A stretch of DNA of 5,771 bases from Candidatus Galloscillospira excrementavium (lineage in GTDB: Bacteria; Bacillota; Clostridia; Oscillospirales; Oscillospiraceae), in assembly GCA_018711785.1 (NCBI GenBank), contig DVHW01000117.1:1-5771 (forward strand). Direction: 5' to 3'. Both the position numbers and the translations under genes were made by a program. Below, one piece after another: positions 1 through 5,655 of this stretch. Each line of letters opens with the position of its first letter. Within the stretch, counting starts at the first letter, position 1. Under the pieces are notes generated by a model that did not search any database, was not told the origin of the DNA, and was given only the letters and a program-made list of their open reading frames with translations.

Positions 1-13
1 GAGAAAAATATCC

Positions 14-62
14 AAAAAAAGGAATAAAAAAGCCGAACGCCCTGGGGCTCAAGGCGTTCGGC
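14..62 (-). terminator. Intrinsic terminator at the end of the glp operon
   Basis: On the minus strand a perfect 10-bp stem (GCCGAACGCC, 53-62, pairing with GGCGTTCGGC, 32-41) closes an 11-nt loop. It is followed at once by six T (31-26) and, after a short break, by seven more T (20-14). It starts about 18 nt after the glpK stop codon, so it ends the operon transcript. On the plus strand the stem is followed by purine-rich sequence and only a distant short T run (76-80), so it should act mainly on minus-strand transcription. Confidence 0.93.
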
Positions 63-79
63 AGAGAGAGGAAAATTTT

Positions 80-1564
80 TCACCTGGCCCAGTCCCGGCT
101 GCGGCCCACAGCCCGGTGCCAGAGCGCCAGGAGCCGCTCCCGCTCACCGGCGTCCATGTGGGGGGCAAAGGTGTTGTCGCACATCCAAAGGCCCTTGATC
201 TCACCGGTGTCCCTCCACACGCCGGTGGCCAGGCCGGCCAGGTAGGCGGCCCCCAGGGCGGTGGTCTCCCGGATGGCGGGGCGGTGGACCGGCCGGTCAA
301 TGATGTCGGCCTGGAACTGCATCAAGAACCGGTCCCGGCTGGCGCCGCCGTCGGCCCGGAGCTGGGTCAGGGGCACGCCGGTGTCCGACTCCATGGCGTG
401 GACCAGGTCGGCCACCTGGTAGGCGATGGACTCCTGGGCGGCCCGGATGATATGCTCCCGCTTGGTGCCCCGGGTGATGCCCAGGATGGCCCCCCGGGCG
501 TACATATCCCAGTAGGGGGCGCCCAGGCCGGTGAAGGCGGGCACCAGGTACACGCCCCCGTTGTCCGCCACCTTCTGGGCGTAGTACTCCGCGTCCCGGC
601 TCTCGGTGAAAAAGCGCATCTCGTCCCGCAGCCACTGGATGACCGCACCGCCCACGAACACGCTGCCCTCCAGGGCGTACTGCACCTTCCCGTTCAGGCC
701 GATGGCCACGGTGGTGAGCAGGCCGCTCTTGCTCTCGCAGGGGGTCTCGCCGGTGTTCATCAGCAGGAAGCAGCCGGTGCCGTAGGTGTTCTTGGCGTCC
801 CCGGGGGCAAAGCAGGTTTGGCCGAAGAGGGCGGCCTGCTGGTCCCCGGCGATGCCCGCGATGGGCACCTTCACCCCCTGGATCTCGGTGTAGCCGTAGA
901 CCTCGCTGGAGGAGCGCACCTGGGGCAGCATGGCCCGGGGGATGTCCAGCACCTGGAGCAGGGTGTCATCCCAGTCCAGCTTGTGGATGTCGTAGAGCAT
1001 GGTGCGGCAGGCGTTGGTCACGTCGGTGATGTGGACCGCCCCGCCGGTCAGCTTCCACACCAGCCAGCTGTCTACCGTGCCGAAGAGGACCTTGCCCTCC
1101 CTAGCCCGCTCCCGGGCCCCCTCCACATGGTCCAGGATCCACTTGATCTTGGTGGCGGAGAAGTAGGCGTCGGGGATGAGGCCGGTGGCGGCGCGGATGT
1201 GGCCCTCCAGCCCGTCGGAGACCAGATGGTCCACGAGGTCCGCCGTGCGGCGGCACTGCCAAACGATGGCGTTGTAGATGGGGCGGCCGGTCTCGGCGTC
1301 CCACAGGATGGTGGTCTCCCGCTGGTTGGTGATGCCGATGCCGGCGAGGTCCGCCGCGTCCACCCCGGACTGGGCGATGACCTCCATCATCACCGCGTAC
1401 TGGGAGGACCAGATCTCCATGGCGTCGTGCTCCACCCAGCCCTCCCGGGGGTAGATCTGGGTGAACTCCTTCTGGCTGACGCCGACGATATTCTGCTCCC
1501 GGTCAAAGAGGATGGCCCGGGAACTGGTGGTGCCCTGGTCCAGGGCGAGGATGTAGTTGCCCAT
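80..1564 (-). CDS. glpK: Glycerol kinase (ATP:glycerol 3-phosphotransferase)
   Basis: A 494-residue cytoplasmic FGGY-family kinase that converts glycerol and ATP to sn-glycerol 3-phosphate, the inducer and substrate for the rest of this operon. The length matches the family (about 495-505). Visible landmarks are the N-terminal phosphate-binding loop DQGTTSSRA (9-17), the substrate-contact residues R82-E83 (in ITNQRET, 78-84) and Y134, the catalytic Asp D241 in [20 protein letters not shown] (260-266), GLGAPYWD (346-353) and the ATP-domain [13 protein letters not shown] (405-417). The start is the ATG at 1564, where similarity to other GlpKs begins, preceded by GGGAGG; the reading frame is open further upstream to 1810 but that part overlaps the DUF1667 gene and looks non-protein. 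The loop before the catalytic Asp ([17 protein letters not shown], 221-237) lacks the YHF-type His phosphorylated by HPr in enterococci and Bacillus. It is last in the operon, 59 nt after the DUF1667 gene. Confidence 0.98.
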   Translation of the reverse strand: MGNYILALDQGTTSSRAILFDREQNIVGVSQKEFTQIYPREGWVEHDAMEIWSSQYAVMMEVIAQSGVDAADLAGIGITNQRETTILWDAETGRPIYNAIVWQCRRTADLVDHLVSDGLEGHIRAATGLIPDAYFSATKIKWILDHVEGARERAREGKVLFGTVDSWLVWKLTGGAVHITDVTNACRTMLYDIHKLDWDDTLLQVLDIPRAMLPQVRSSSEVYGYTEIQGVKVPIAGIAGDQQAALFGQTCFAPGDAKNTYGTGCFLLMNTGETPCESKSGLLTTVAIGLNGKVQYALEGSVFVGGAVIQWLRDEMRFFTESRDAEYYAQKVADNGGVYLVPAFTGLGAPYWDMYARGAILGITRGTKREHIIRAAQESIAYQVADLVHAMESDTGVPLTQLRADGGASRDRFLMQFQADIIDRPVHRPAIRETTALGAAYLAGLATGVWRDTGEIKGLWMCDNTFAPHMDAGERERLLALWHRAVGRSRDWAR

Positions 1565-1571
1565 AGGAACG

Positions 1572-1577
1572 CCTCCC
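1572..1577 (-). promoter_or_regulatory. Ribosome-binding site fixing the glpK start
   Basis: GGGAGG on the minus strand lies 7 nt before the ATG at 1564. It supports that start over the longer open frame reaching back to 1810. Confidence 0.85.
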
Positions 1578-1595
1578 GTTTGTTGTTCAGTTTGA

Positions 1596-1615
1596 CGCGG
1601 CGGCCCGCCGCCGCG
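1596..1615 (-). other. GC-rich hairpin in the DUF1667-glpK gap
   Basis: An 8-bp all-G/C stem (1596-1603 with 1608-1615) and a 4-nt loop lie in the 59-nt gap, between the DUF1667 stop and the glpK ribosome-binding site. No T run follows on the minus strand, so it is not a classical terminator. It may slow RNA decay or mark an RNA processing point that sets glpK expression apart from the upstream genes; that role is inferred. Confidence 0.5.
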
Positions 1616-1623
1616 GAGCGTGG

Positions 1624-1968
1624 TCACATGGCCCGGGTGGTCACAAAGTTGACCCCGGTGCCGCATACGTTGGCCACCGCCACCTGCCCCAGGGCCACCG
1701 GGGCGGTGAGAGTGACGGCCTCCAGCAGGCCCATGGCCTCCCGGATGAGCCCCTTGGGGATGGCTCCGTCGGTCTTGACCGGACAGCGGGGGTGGGCCCC
1801 GCCCACGCACCGGACCGTGGAGGTGACCACCCGGGTGGGGTGGGTCAGCTCTATTTTACCATACTCCGCCCCCCTTGGACAGCCATTTCCGGTGACGGCG
1901 TACCCCTTTTCCTCGTCCACCTTCAGGTGGCACCCCTTGGGGCAGACGATGCAGATGAGCTCCTTCAT
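1624..1968 (-). CDS. DUF1667 small Cys-rich (probable Fe-S) protein, third component of the G3P dehydrogenase
   Basis: A 114-residue protein of the DUF1667 family. The N-terminus has C6-x2-C9-x3-C13 and then C30 in GNGCPRG, a four-cysteine pattern (with VCPKGC resembling the N-terminal cluster site of molybdopterin oxidoreductases) compatible with an iron-sulfur cluster. Further Cys are C54, C62 and C102. No signal peptide or membrane segment is visible. Its start overlaps the glpB-like stop by 4 nt (ATGA), which indicates translational coupling and matched production; a GGAGGTGGAG ribosome-binding site lies inside the end of the upstream gene. Genes of this family commonly accompany glpA/glpB-like oxidoreductases in Clostridia and Thermotogae. 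It occupies the place that GlpC holds in E. coli glpABC but has no membrane-anchoring features. Inferred role: a small electron-transfer subunit. The family call is fairly sure, the biochemical role is not established. Confidence 0.88.
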   Translation of the reverse strand: MKELICIVCPKGCHLKVDEEKGYAVTGNGCPRGAEYGKIELTHPTRVVTSTVRCVGGAHPRCPVKTDGAIPKGLIREAMGLLEAVTLTAPVALGQVAVANVCGTGVNFVTTRAM

Positions 1969-3227
1969 GCCTTCTCCACCTCCCGAATGGAAACCGTGAG
2001 CTCCCCCGCCGCCCGGTCCAGCAGGACGCGGGGCAGGACGATGTGCTCCATCTCCCCAGGGGCCAGGTGCTCCCGGGAGAAGCGGGCGATGGGTGCCTCG
2101 CCCGAGGTGACCAGAATCTCACTGTCGCCGCACACCCGGTTGACCCGGAAAAAGAGGCCGCAGCTCTTCTCCACCAGGCCCGGCCGGATGCGCTGGGGCA
2201 CGGTGTAGGTCACTCCGTCCCCGTTTTTTACCTCCAGCACTGCCGCGCTGCCCTCCCGGCCGCCGGCGAGGACATAGTCCGCCGCCGCCGCGCCAGAGCG
2301 CTGGCTCTCGGCGGTGACGAAGTCCACCAGGTCGTGGACGTGGGCCACGTTGCCGCAGGCGAACACCCCGGGCAGGGAGGTCTCCATGTTCTCGTAGACC
2401 ACCGCGCCGTTGGTGCGCCGGTCCATCTCGATGCCCGCCTGGCGGGTCAGCTCATTCTCCGGGATGAGGCCCACTGAGAGGAGCAGGGTGTCACAGTCAA
2501 AGACCATCTCGGTGCCCGGGATAGGGCTGCGCTGAGCGTCCACCTGGGACACCACCACCTGCTCCACCCGGTCCTTCCCCCGGATATCGGTGACCGTGTG
2601 GGAGAGGTAGAGGGGGATGCCGTAGTTTTGGAGGCACTGGACGATGTTCCGGTTCAGGCCGCCGGAGTAGGGCATCACCTCCACGCAGGCCAGGACCTTT
2701 GCCCCCTCCAGGGTCATGCGCCGGGCCATGATGAGGCCGATGTCCCCGCTGCCCAGGATGACCACCCGCTCGCCGGGCATCCAGCCCTCCATGTTCACGT
2801 ACCGCTGGGCGGCCCCGGCGGTGAACACCCCGGCGGGCCGGGCGCCGGGTATGGCGATGGCGCCCCGGGTCCGCTCCCGGCAGCCCATGGCCAGAATAAT
2901 CGATTTGGCCTCCTCCACCCGGTAGCCGGTGGTCTTGCCCACCATGTGGACCTGCCGGGCGGGGGTGATCTCCAGCACCATGGTGTCCAGCCGGACCTCC
3001 ACCTCGGTGTCCTGGAGCATACGGACAAAGCGGCCGGCGTACTCCGGGCCGGTGAGCTCCTCCTTAAAGTGGTGCAGGCCGAAGCCGTTGTGGATGCACT
3101 GGTTGAGGATGCCCCCCAGCTCTTTGTCCCGCTCCACCAGGAGGATCTTCCGCAGCCCCTTCTCCCAGGCGGCGCAGGCCGCCGCTAGTCCGGCGGGGCC
3201 GCCGCCCACCACGATGAGGTCATACAT
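1965..3227 (-). CDS. glpB: GlpB-like FAD/NAD(P)-dependent oxidoreductase subunit
   Basis: A 420-residue Pyr_redox_2-type flavoprotein. The N-terminal Rossmann motif is GGGPAG (8-13) with an acidic residue E32 at the end of the second strand, as in FAD binders. A second dinucleotide motif, LGSGDIG (158-164), sits mid-protein where NAD(P)H binds in related reductases. A third FAD contact is GVFACGN (287-293). NQCIHNGFG (42-50), MGCRERTRG (114-122) and IPGARPAGVFTAGAAQ (126-141) resemble the sequences of the amino-acid/opine oxidase A-subunit and GlpB-like families. Residues from about 335 to 420 form an extra C-terminal part with C356 and C366. There is no signal peptide. The ATG start at 3227 has a GGGAGGCG site 7 nt upstream inside the end of glpA, from which it is separated by one nucleotide. 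It probably partners GlpA and DUF1667 to carry electrons away from G3P. The symbol is by position and family; homology to E. coli GlpB is likely but distant. Confidence 0.83.
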   Translation of the reverse strand: MYDLIVVGGGPAGLAAACAAWEKGLRKILLVERDKELGGILNQCIHNGFGLHHFKEELTGPEYAGRFVRMLQDTEVEVRLDTMVLEITPARQVHMVGKTTGYRVEEAKSIILAMGCRERTRGAIAIPGARPAGVFTAGAAQRYVNMEGWMPGERVVILGSGDIGLIMARRMTLEGAKVLACVEVMPYSGGLNRNIVQCLQNYGIPLYLSHTVTDIRGKDRVEQVVVSQVDAQRSPIPGTEMVFDCDTLLLSVGLIPENELTRQAGIEMDRRTNGAVVYENMETSLPGVFACGNVAHVHDLVDFVTAESQRSGAAAADYVLAGGREGSAAVLEVKNGDGVTYTVPQRIRPGLVEKSCGLFFRVNRVCGDSEILVTSGEAPIARFSREHLAPGEMEHIVLPRVLLDRAAGELTVSIREVEKA

Positions 3228-3228
3228 G

Positions 3229-4665
3229 CTATTCGCCTCCCTTCGTCTCCCGGGACAACAGCCAGGTCCCGGCCTTGTCCTGGACGATCTGGCCGGGGGA
3301 GAGCCCCAGCTCCCGGGACAGGATTTCTACCACCCGGGGGCCGCAGAAGCCCCCCTGGCACCGGCCCATGCTGGCGCCCACCCGGCGCTTTATCCCGTCC
3401 ACCGACCGGGGCGGGATGGGAGACTGGAGCGCGTCCAGAATCTCCCCCTCGGTGACGGTCTCGCACCGGCAGATGACCCGGCCGTAGGCGGGATGCTCGG
3501 AGACCAGGCGGGCCTTCTCCTCCGGGGGCAGGTCGTGGAAGCGCACCCGGCGGCGGGTGCAGAGGAAATCCTCCTTTTTCGTGAGGGAGAGCCCGGCGGC
3601 GGCCATCAGCTCTACGGCGTACTCGGCGATGGCCGGGGCGGCGGTGAGGCCGGGGGAGCAGATGCCGGCCAGGTCGAAGAACCCCGGGGCCCCGTCGGCC
3701 TCCCGGAGGATAAAGTCGTCCAGCCCGACGGCGTGGGCCCGGACGCCGGCGAAGTTGCGGATGGACTCCCGGAACTGGATGGAGGGCACCGACTTCTGGG
3801 CGGTCTCCCGGACGAAGCGGAGAGCGGCGGAGGTGGTGGCGGTGTCGTCCCCCGCCACGTCCTCGGCGTTGGGTCCCACGATCAGGTTGCCGTGGACTGT
3901 GGGGGCCACCAGCACGCCCTTGCCGTCTTTGTTGGGGCACTGGAAGATGACATGGGAGACCCGGTCCCCCTCGCTCTTGTCCAGCAGGTAGTACTGCCCC
4001 CGGCTGGGCCGGATGTCAAAGGCGTGGGGGGCGGCCAGGTCGTGGACCTGCGCCGCCGACACCCCGGCGGCGTTGACCACAAAGCGGGCGGTGAAGTCCC
4101 CCCGGTTCGTCCGGACCAGCCAGCCGTCCTCCCGGCGCTCCAGGCCGGTGACGGCGGTCTCCAGGTGGAGGTCTGCTCCGTTGCGCACCGCGGTCTCCGC
4201 CAGGGCCAGGCAGTACTCCCAGGGGGAGCAGATGGCGGCGGAGGGAGCGTGGAGGGCGGAGACCACGTCGCCGGACAGGTTGTGGTCCATGGCCCGGGCC
4301 TGTGCCGCGGTGAGCAGCTCCAGCCCGGGCACGCCGTTGGCCTGCCCCCGGCGGTAGAGTTCCTCCAGGGCGGGGCGCTCCGCGTCCGAGAAGGCCAGCA
4401 CCAGGGAGCCGCAGGGGACGTAGGGCACGTCCAGGGCGGGGCAGAGCTGTCGGGCCAGCTCGGAGCCCCGGACGTTGAGCCGGGCCATGAGGGAGCCGGG
4501 ACTGGGGTCATAGCCCGCGTGGAGAATAGCGGAGTTGGCCTTGGTGGTGCCGTCGGCCACGTCATTCTCCTTTTCCAGGATGCCCACCCGGAGCTGGTAC
4601 TTGGACAGCTCGAAGGCGGTGGCCGCGCCGGTGATGCCGCAGCCGATGATGAGGACGTCGTACAT
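3229..4665 (-). CDS. glpA: Glycerol-3-phosphate dehydrogenase, FAD-dependent catalytic subunit with BFD-like [2Fe-2S] domain
   Basis: A 478-residue member of the DAO/GlpA family that oxidises sn-glycerol 3-phosphate to dihydroxyacetone phosphate. FAD-binding GCGITG (8-13) is followed by E31 in ILEKE, and the SAILHAGYD segment (45-53, with H49) is typical of the family. RNFAGVRAH (303-311) and DLAGICSPGLTAAPAIAEY (331-349) are the C-terminal flavin and substrate region. From about residue 395 a BFD-like [2Fe-2S] domain shows C399-x-C401 and C436-x4-C441. It is shorter than E. coli GlpA (about 540) but has the same order of parts. The frame continues upstream to a TTG at 4725; ATG 4665 is chosen because GGAGG lies 7 nt upstream and the Rossmann fold begins directly. 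It is the first structural gene after the glpP terminator, and glpB follows after one nucleotide. A related DAO oxidase specificity is possible, but the glpK/glpP context makes G3P by far the best substrate. Confidence 0.92.
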   Translation of the reverse strand: MYDVLIIGCGITGAATAFELSKYQLRVGILEKENDVADGTTKANSAILHAGYDPSPGSLMARLNVRGSELARQLCPALDVPYVPCGSLVLAFSDAERPALEELYRRGQANGVPGLELLTAAQARAMDHNLSGDVVSALHAPSAAICSPWEYCLALAETAVRNGADLHLETAVTGLERREDGWLVRTNRGDFTARFVVNAAGVSAAQVHDLAAPHAFDIRPSRGQYYLLDKSEGDRVSHVIFQCPNKDGKGVLVAPTVHGNLIVGPNAEDVAGDDTATTSAALRFVRETAQKSVPSIQFRESIRNFAGVRAHAVGLDDFILREADGAPGFFDLAGICSPGLTAAPAIAEYAVELMAAAGLSLTKKEDFLCTRRRVRFHDLPPEEKARLVSEHPAYGRVICRCETVTEGEILDALQSPIPPRSVDGIKRRVGASMGRCQGGFCGPRVVEILSRELGLSPGQIVQDKAGTWLLSRETKGGE

Positions 4666-4697
4666 AGCAAAACCTCCGAAAAGAGAGTGAAAAGGAC
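4654..4697 (-). repeat. Direct repeat copy 1: glpA ribosome-binding site and start
   Basis: This 44-bp block spans the leader end, the Shine-Dalgarno site, the ATG and the first codons of glpA (MYDV). It matches 4828-4871 in the same orientation at 41 of 44 positions (differences at 4665, 4679 and 4690). This is the functional copy. Confidence 0.95.
4673..4677 (-). promoter_or_regulatory. Ribosome-binding site of glpA
   Basis: GGAGG on the minus strand lies 7 nt before the ATG at 4665. It decides the start over the upstream TTG (4725). The site is part of a 44-bp block that occurs a second time 174 bp upstream. Confidence 0.85.
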
Positions 4698-4827
4698 GAA
4701 TCACCGCCGCGAGTGCGGCGTACAAGCGTTTGGGCCATGGGCCAAACCTTGATGCCGGGCGGATTCACTCCGCCCGAGCAGATAAAAGGGCGGGGTCCCC
4801 GGCGCGCCCCCGGGCGCGGTGGGGAGC
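4698..4827. repeat. Palindrome-rich 130-bp spacer between the two direct repeats (possible inserted element)
   Basis: No gene is visible. The spacer is packed with inverted repeats: CGCCGC/GCGGCG (4705-4720); a 20-bp near-palindrome centred on CCATGG with one mismatched pair (4728-4747); an 8-bp perfect stem with a 5-nt loop (4756-4776); and CGCGCC/GGCGCG with a 4-nt loop (4803-4818). None is followed by a T run on the minus strand. The density of stems and the flanking duplication suggest a small intergenic repeat element of the REP/MITE kind that landed in the glpA leader; that identity is an inference. As part of the glpA leader RNA these stems would be transcribed. Confidence 0.55.
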
Positions 4828-4871
4828 GACGTCGTACAGAGCAAAACCTCCGGAAAGAGAGTGGAAAGGAC
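4828..4871 (-). repeat. Direct repeat copy 2: vestigial glpA ribosome-binding site with CTG in place of ATG
   Basis: This copy matches 4654-4697 at 41 of 44 positions. GGAGG (4847-4851) is kept, but the start codon is CTG (4837-4839) because of one base change. The reading frame after it keeps YDV and then diverges, ending at a TGA at 4765-4767, so it would encode at most a 24-residue peptide. It starts only about 50 nt after the terminator stem, which is where the original glpA start may have been. It could act as a decoy ribosome site or simply be a relic. Confidence 0.9.
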
Positions 4872-4877
4872 CTCGTG

Positions 4878-4938
4878 AAAAAGGAAAAAAGAGCGAAGCA
4901 GGCCCGGCCCCGAAAGGGGCTGACCCTGTTTCGCTCTT
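4878..4938 (-). terminator. Intrinsic terminator in the glpP-glpA leader (probable GlpP target)
   Basis: On the minus strand AAGAGCGAA (4938-4930) pairs with TTCGCTCTT (4897-4889). After one mismatch the stem continues with 4 more pairs (4925-4928 with 4899-4902), and an inner GCCCC/GGGGC stem (4916-4920 with 4907-4911) closes a TTTC loop. The T run starts inside the stem end (six T, 4890-4885), then CC and five more T (4882-4878). It starts 39 nt after the glpP stop and stands before every structural gene of the operon. No convincing promoter was seen between it and glpA, so the catabolic genes probably depend on read-through. G3P-bound GlpP controls just such leader terminators in Bacillus subtilis glpD and glpFK. 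Confidence 0.88.
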
Positions 4939-4952
4939 ACTCTCGGAAACAG
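4926..4952 (-). promoter_or_regulatory. Antiterminator hairpin competing with the glpA leader terminator
   Basis: Minus-strand CTGTTTC (4952-4946) is perfectly complementary to GAAACAG (4932-4926) across a 13-nt loop. The second arm is part of the 5' half of the terminator stem, so the two hairpins cannot both form. The antiterminator is the weaker of the two, as expected for a switch that is off unless a protein stabilises the alternative fold. Direct complementarity is visible; the link to GlpP is inferred from gene order and family knowledge. Confidence 0.62.
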
Positions 4953-4976
4953 CGGCAGATATGGAGTTTCGGGGCC

Positions 4977-5546
4977 TCACATGGCCCAGACCGCCGGATT
5001 GGTGGAGGACACCGCCACCGCGCCGGCGCCCAGGGCGCCGGTCACGTCCTCCTTGTCGGAGATGAGTCCCCCGGCGATGATGGGCTTGCCGGTGGTCTCG
5101 ATCACCCGGCGGATGATCTTGGGCATAAGCCCCGGGAGGACCTCGATAAGATCGGAGGAGTCCTGGGCCAGGTGGCGCTCGATGTTGCGCAGGGCCATGG
5201 AGTCCAGCAGGAAAAACCGCTGGATGGCCACGAGGCCCAGCTCCCGCCCCCGCTTGGTCAGGGGGGCCTTGGTGGAGATGACCCCGTCGGCGGCGGTGTT
5301 GCGGGCGATGAAGTCGGCGGCGATCTCCCGGGCGGCCAGGCCGTCGATAAGGTCCAGGTGGACAAAGACCTTCTTGCCCGCGGCGTGGACCCGGGCCACC
5401 GTGTCGCCGATGGTGAGCACGTCGCCGTAGAGCAGGAAGAGGACGGCCACGTCGCTCTCCAGGGCGGCGGCGAGGCCCTCGTCGTCCTTGACGGCGGCGA
5501 TGACCGGCCCGTCGGCCAGAAGGTCCAACAGCTGTGTGCGGTTCAT
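4977..5546 (-). CDS. glpP: Glycerol-3-phosphate-responsive antiterminator
   Basis: A 189-residue cytoplasmic RNA-binding regulator, close in length to B. subtilis GlpP (about 192). Family features include VFVHLDLIDGL (60-70), DGVISTK (87-93), LVAIQRFFLLDS (105-116), the IEVLPGLMPKII run (134-145) and PIIAGGLISDKEDV (155-168), followed by GAVAVSSTNPAVW (175-187). These fit the small TIM-barrel-like fold in which the Gly-rich loops are expected to bind the phosphate of G3P. With G3P bound, GlpP prevents termination in leader RNA and in B. subtilis also stabilises glp mRNA. The ATG at 5546 is chosen because the conserved protein begins there, with AAGGGG 8 nt upstream; the frame is open upstream only through a terminator stem. 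It is promoter-proximal in the operon it most likely controls, 311 nt before glpA. Confidence 0.96.
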   Translation of the reverse strand: MNRTQLLDLLADGPVIAAVKDDEGLAAALESDVAVLFLLYGDVLTIGDTVARVHAAGKKVFVHLDLIDGLAAREIAADFIARNTAADGVISTKAPLTKRGRELGLVAIQRFFLLDSMALRNIERHLAQDSSDLIEVLPGLMPKIIRRVIETTGKPIIAGGLISDKEDVTGALGAGAVAVSSTNPAVWAM

Positions 5547-5554
5547 TGGAAACG

Positions 5555-5560
5555 CCCCTT
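5555..5560 (-). promoter_or_regulatory. Ribosome-binding site of glpP
   Basis: AAGGGG on the minus strand lies 8 nt before the ATG at 5546. A second purine block, GGGGGAGGA (5563-5570 and one base before), is too far from the start to serve it directly. Its strength is moderate compared with the GGAGG sites of the other genes. Confidence 0.65.
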
Positions 5561-5585
5561 TTCCTCCCCCGCGCAATGCAAGGAG

Positions 5586-5623
5586 AAATAAAAAGACGCA
5601 AAGCAACCCGCGGCTGCCTTGCG
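5586..5623 (-). terminator. Intrinsic terminator/attenuator in the glpP leader
   Basis: On the minus strand CGCAAGGCAGCC (5623-5612) pairs over 12 bp, with two G-U pairs, with GGTTGCTTTGCG (5608-5597) around a 3-nt loop. TC, five T, A and three T follow (5596-5586). It lies between the predicted promoter and glpP, so it would stop the operon transcript about 60 nt after its start unless read through. The plus strand has no T run after the stem. An alternative pairing, TGTGCAG (5643-5637) with TTGCGCA (5626-5620), includes two G-U pairs and overlaps the first bases of the terminator arm; it could be a weak antiterminator. Whether GlpP acts here is unknown. If the promoter call is wrong, this could be the terminator of an upstream gene outside the window. 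Confidence 0.75.
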
Positions 5624-5655
5624 CAACTCAATCACTCTGCACAGAGGACAATAGT

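Noticed and set aside
1565..1810. N-terminal extension of GlpK to a start at 1810
   Set aside because: The extra 82 residues are Gly/Arg/Pro-rich, overlap the DUF1667 gene, and come before the usual GlpK N-terminus, which has its own GGGAGG site.
116..1999. 627-residue open frame on the plus strand, antisense to glpK and DUF1667
   Set aside because: It is a by-product of high third-position GC in the real minus-strand genes; the translation is Gly/Val/His/Leu-rich, low in complexity, and matches no family I recognise.
4666..4725. N-terminal extension of GlpA to a TTG at 4725
   Set aside because: The ATG at 4665 has a well-placed GGAGG, and the FAD-binding strand begins at residue 3 from it, as in the family.
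2929..4752. 607-residue open frame on the plus strand, antisense to glpA and glpB
   Set aside because: It has the same low-complexity antisense character, and the opposite strand carries two clear enzymes with intact motifs.
4666..4976. A known metabolite riboswitch, T-box or internal promoter in the 311-bp glpP-glpA gap
   Set aside because: I recognised no T-box motif, no known riboswitch core and no convincing -35/-10 pair; terminator, antiterminator and palindromic spacer account for the region.
5547..5606. Upstream TTG start for GlpP at 5606
   Set aside because: It would place the start inside the terminator stem, and the added residues are not part of the GlpP family.
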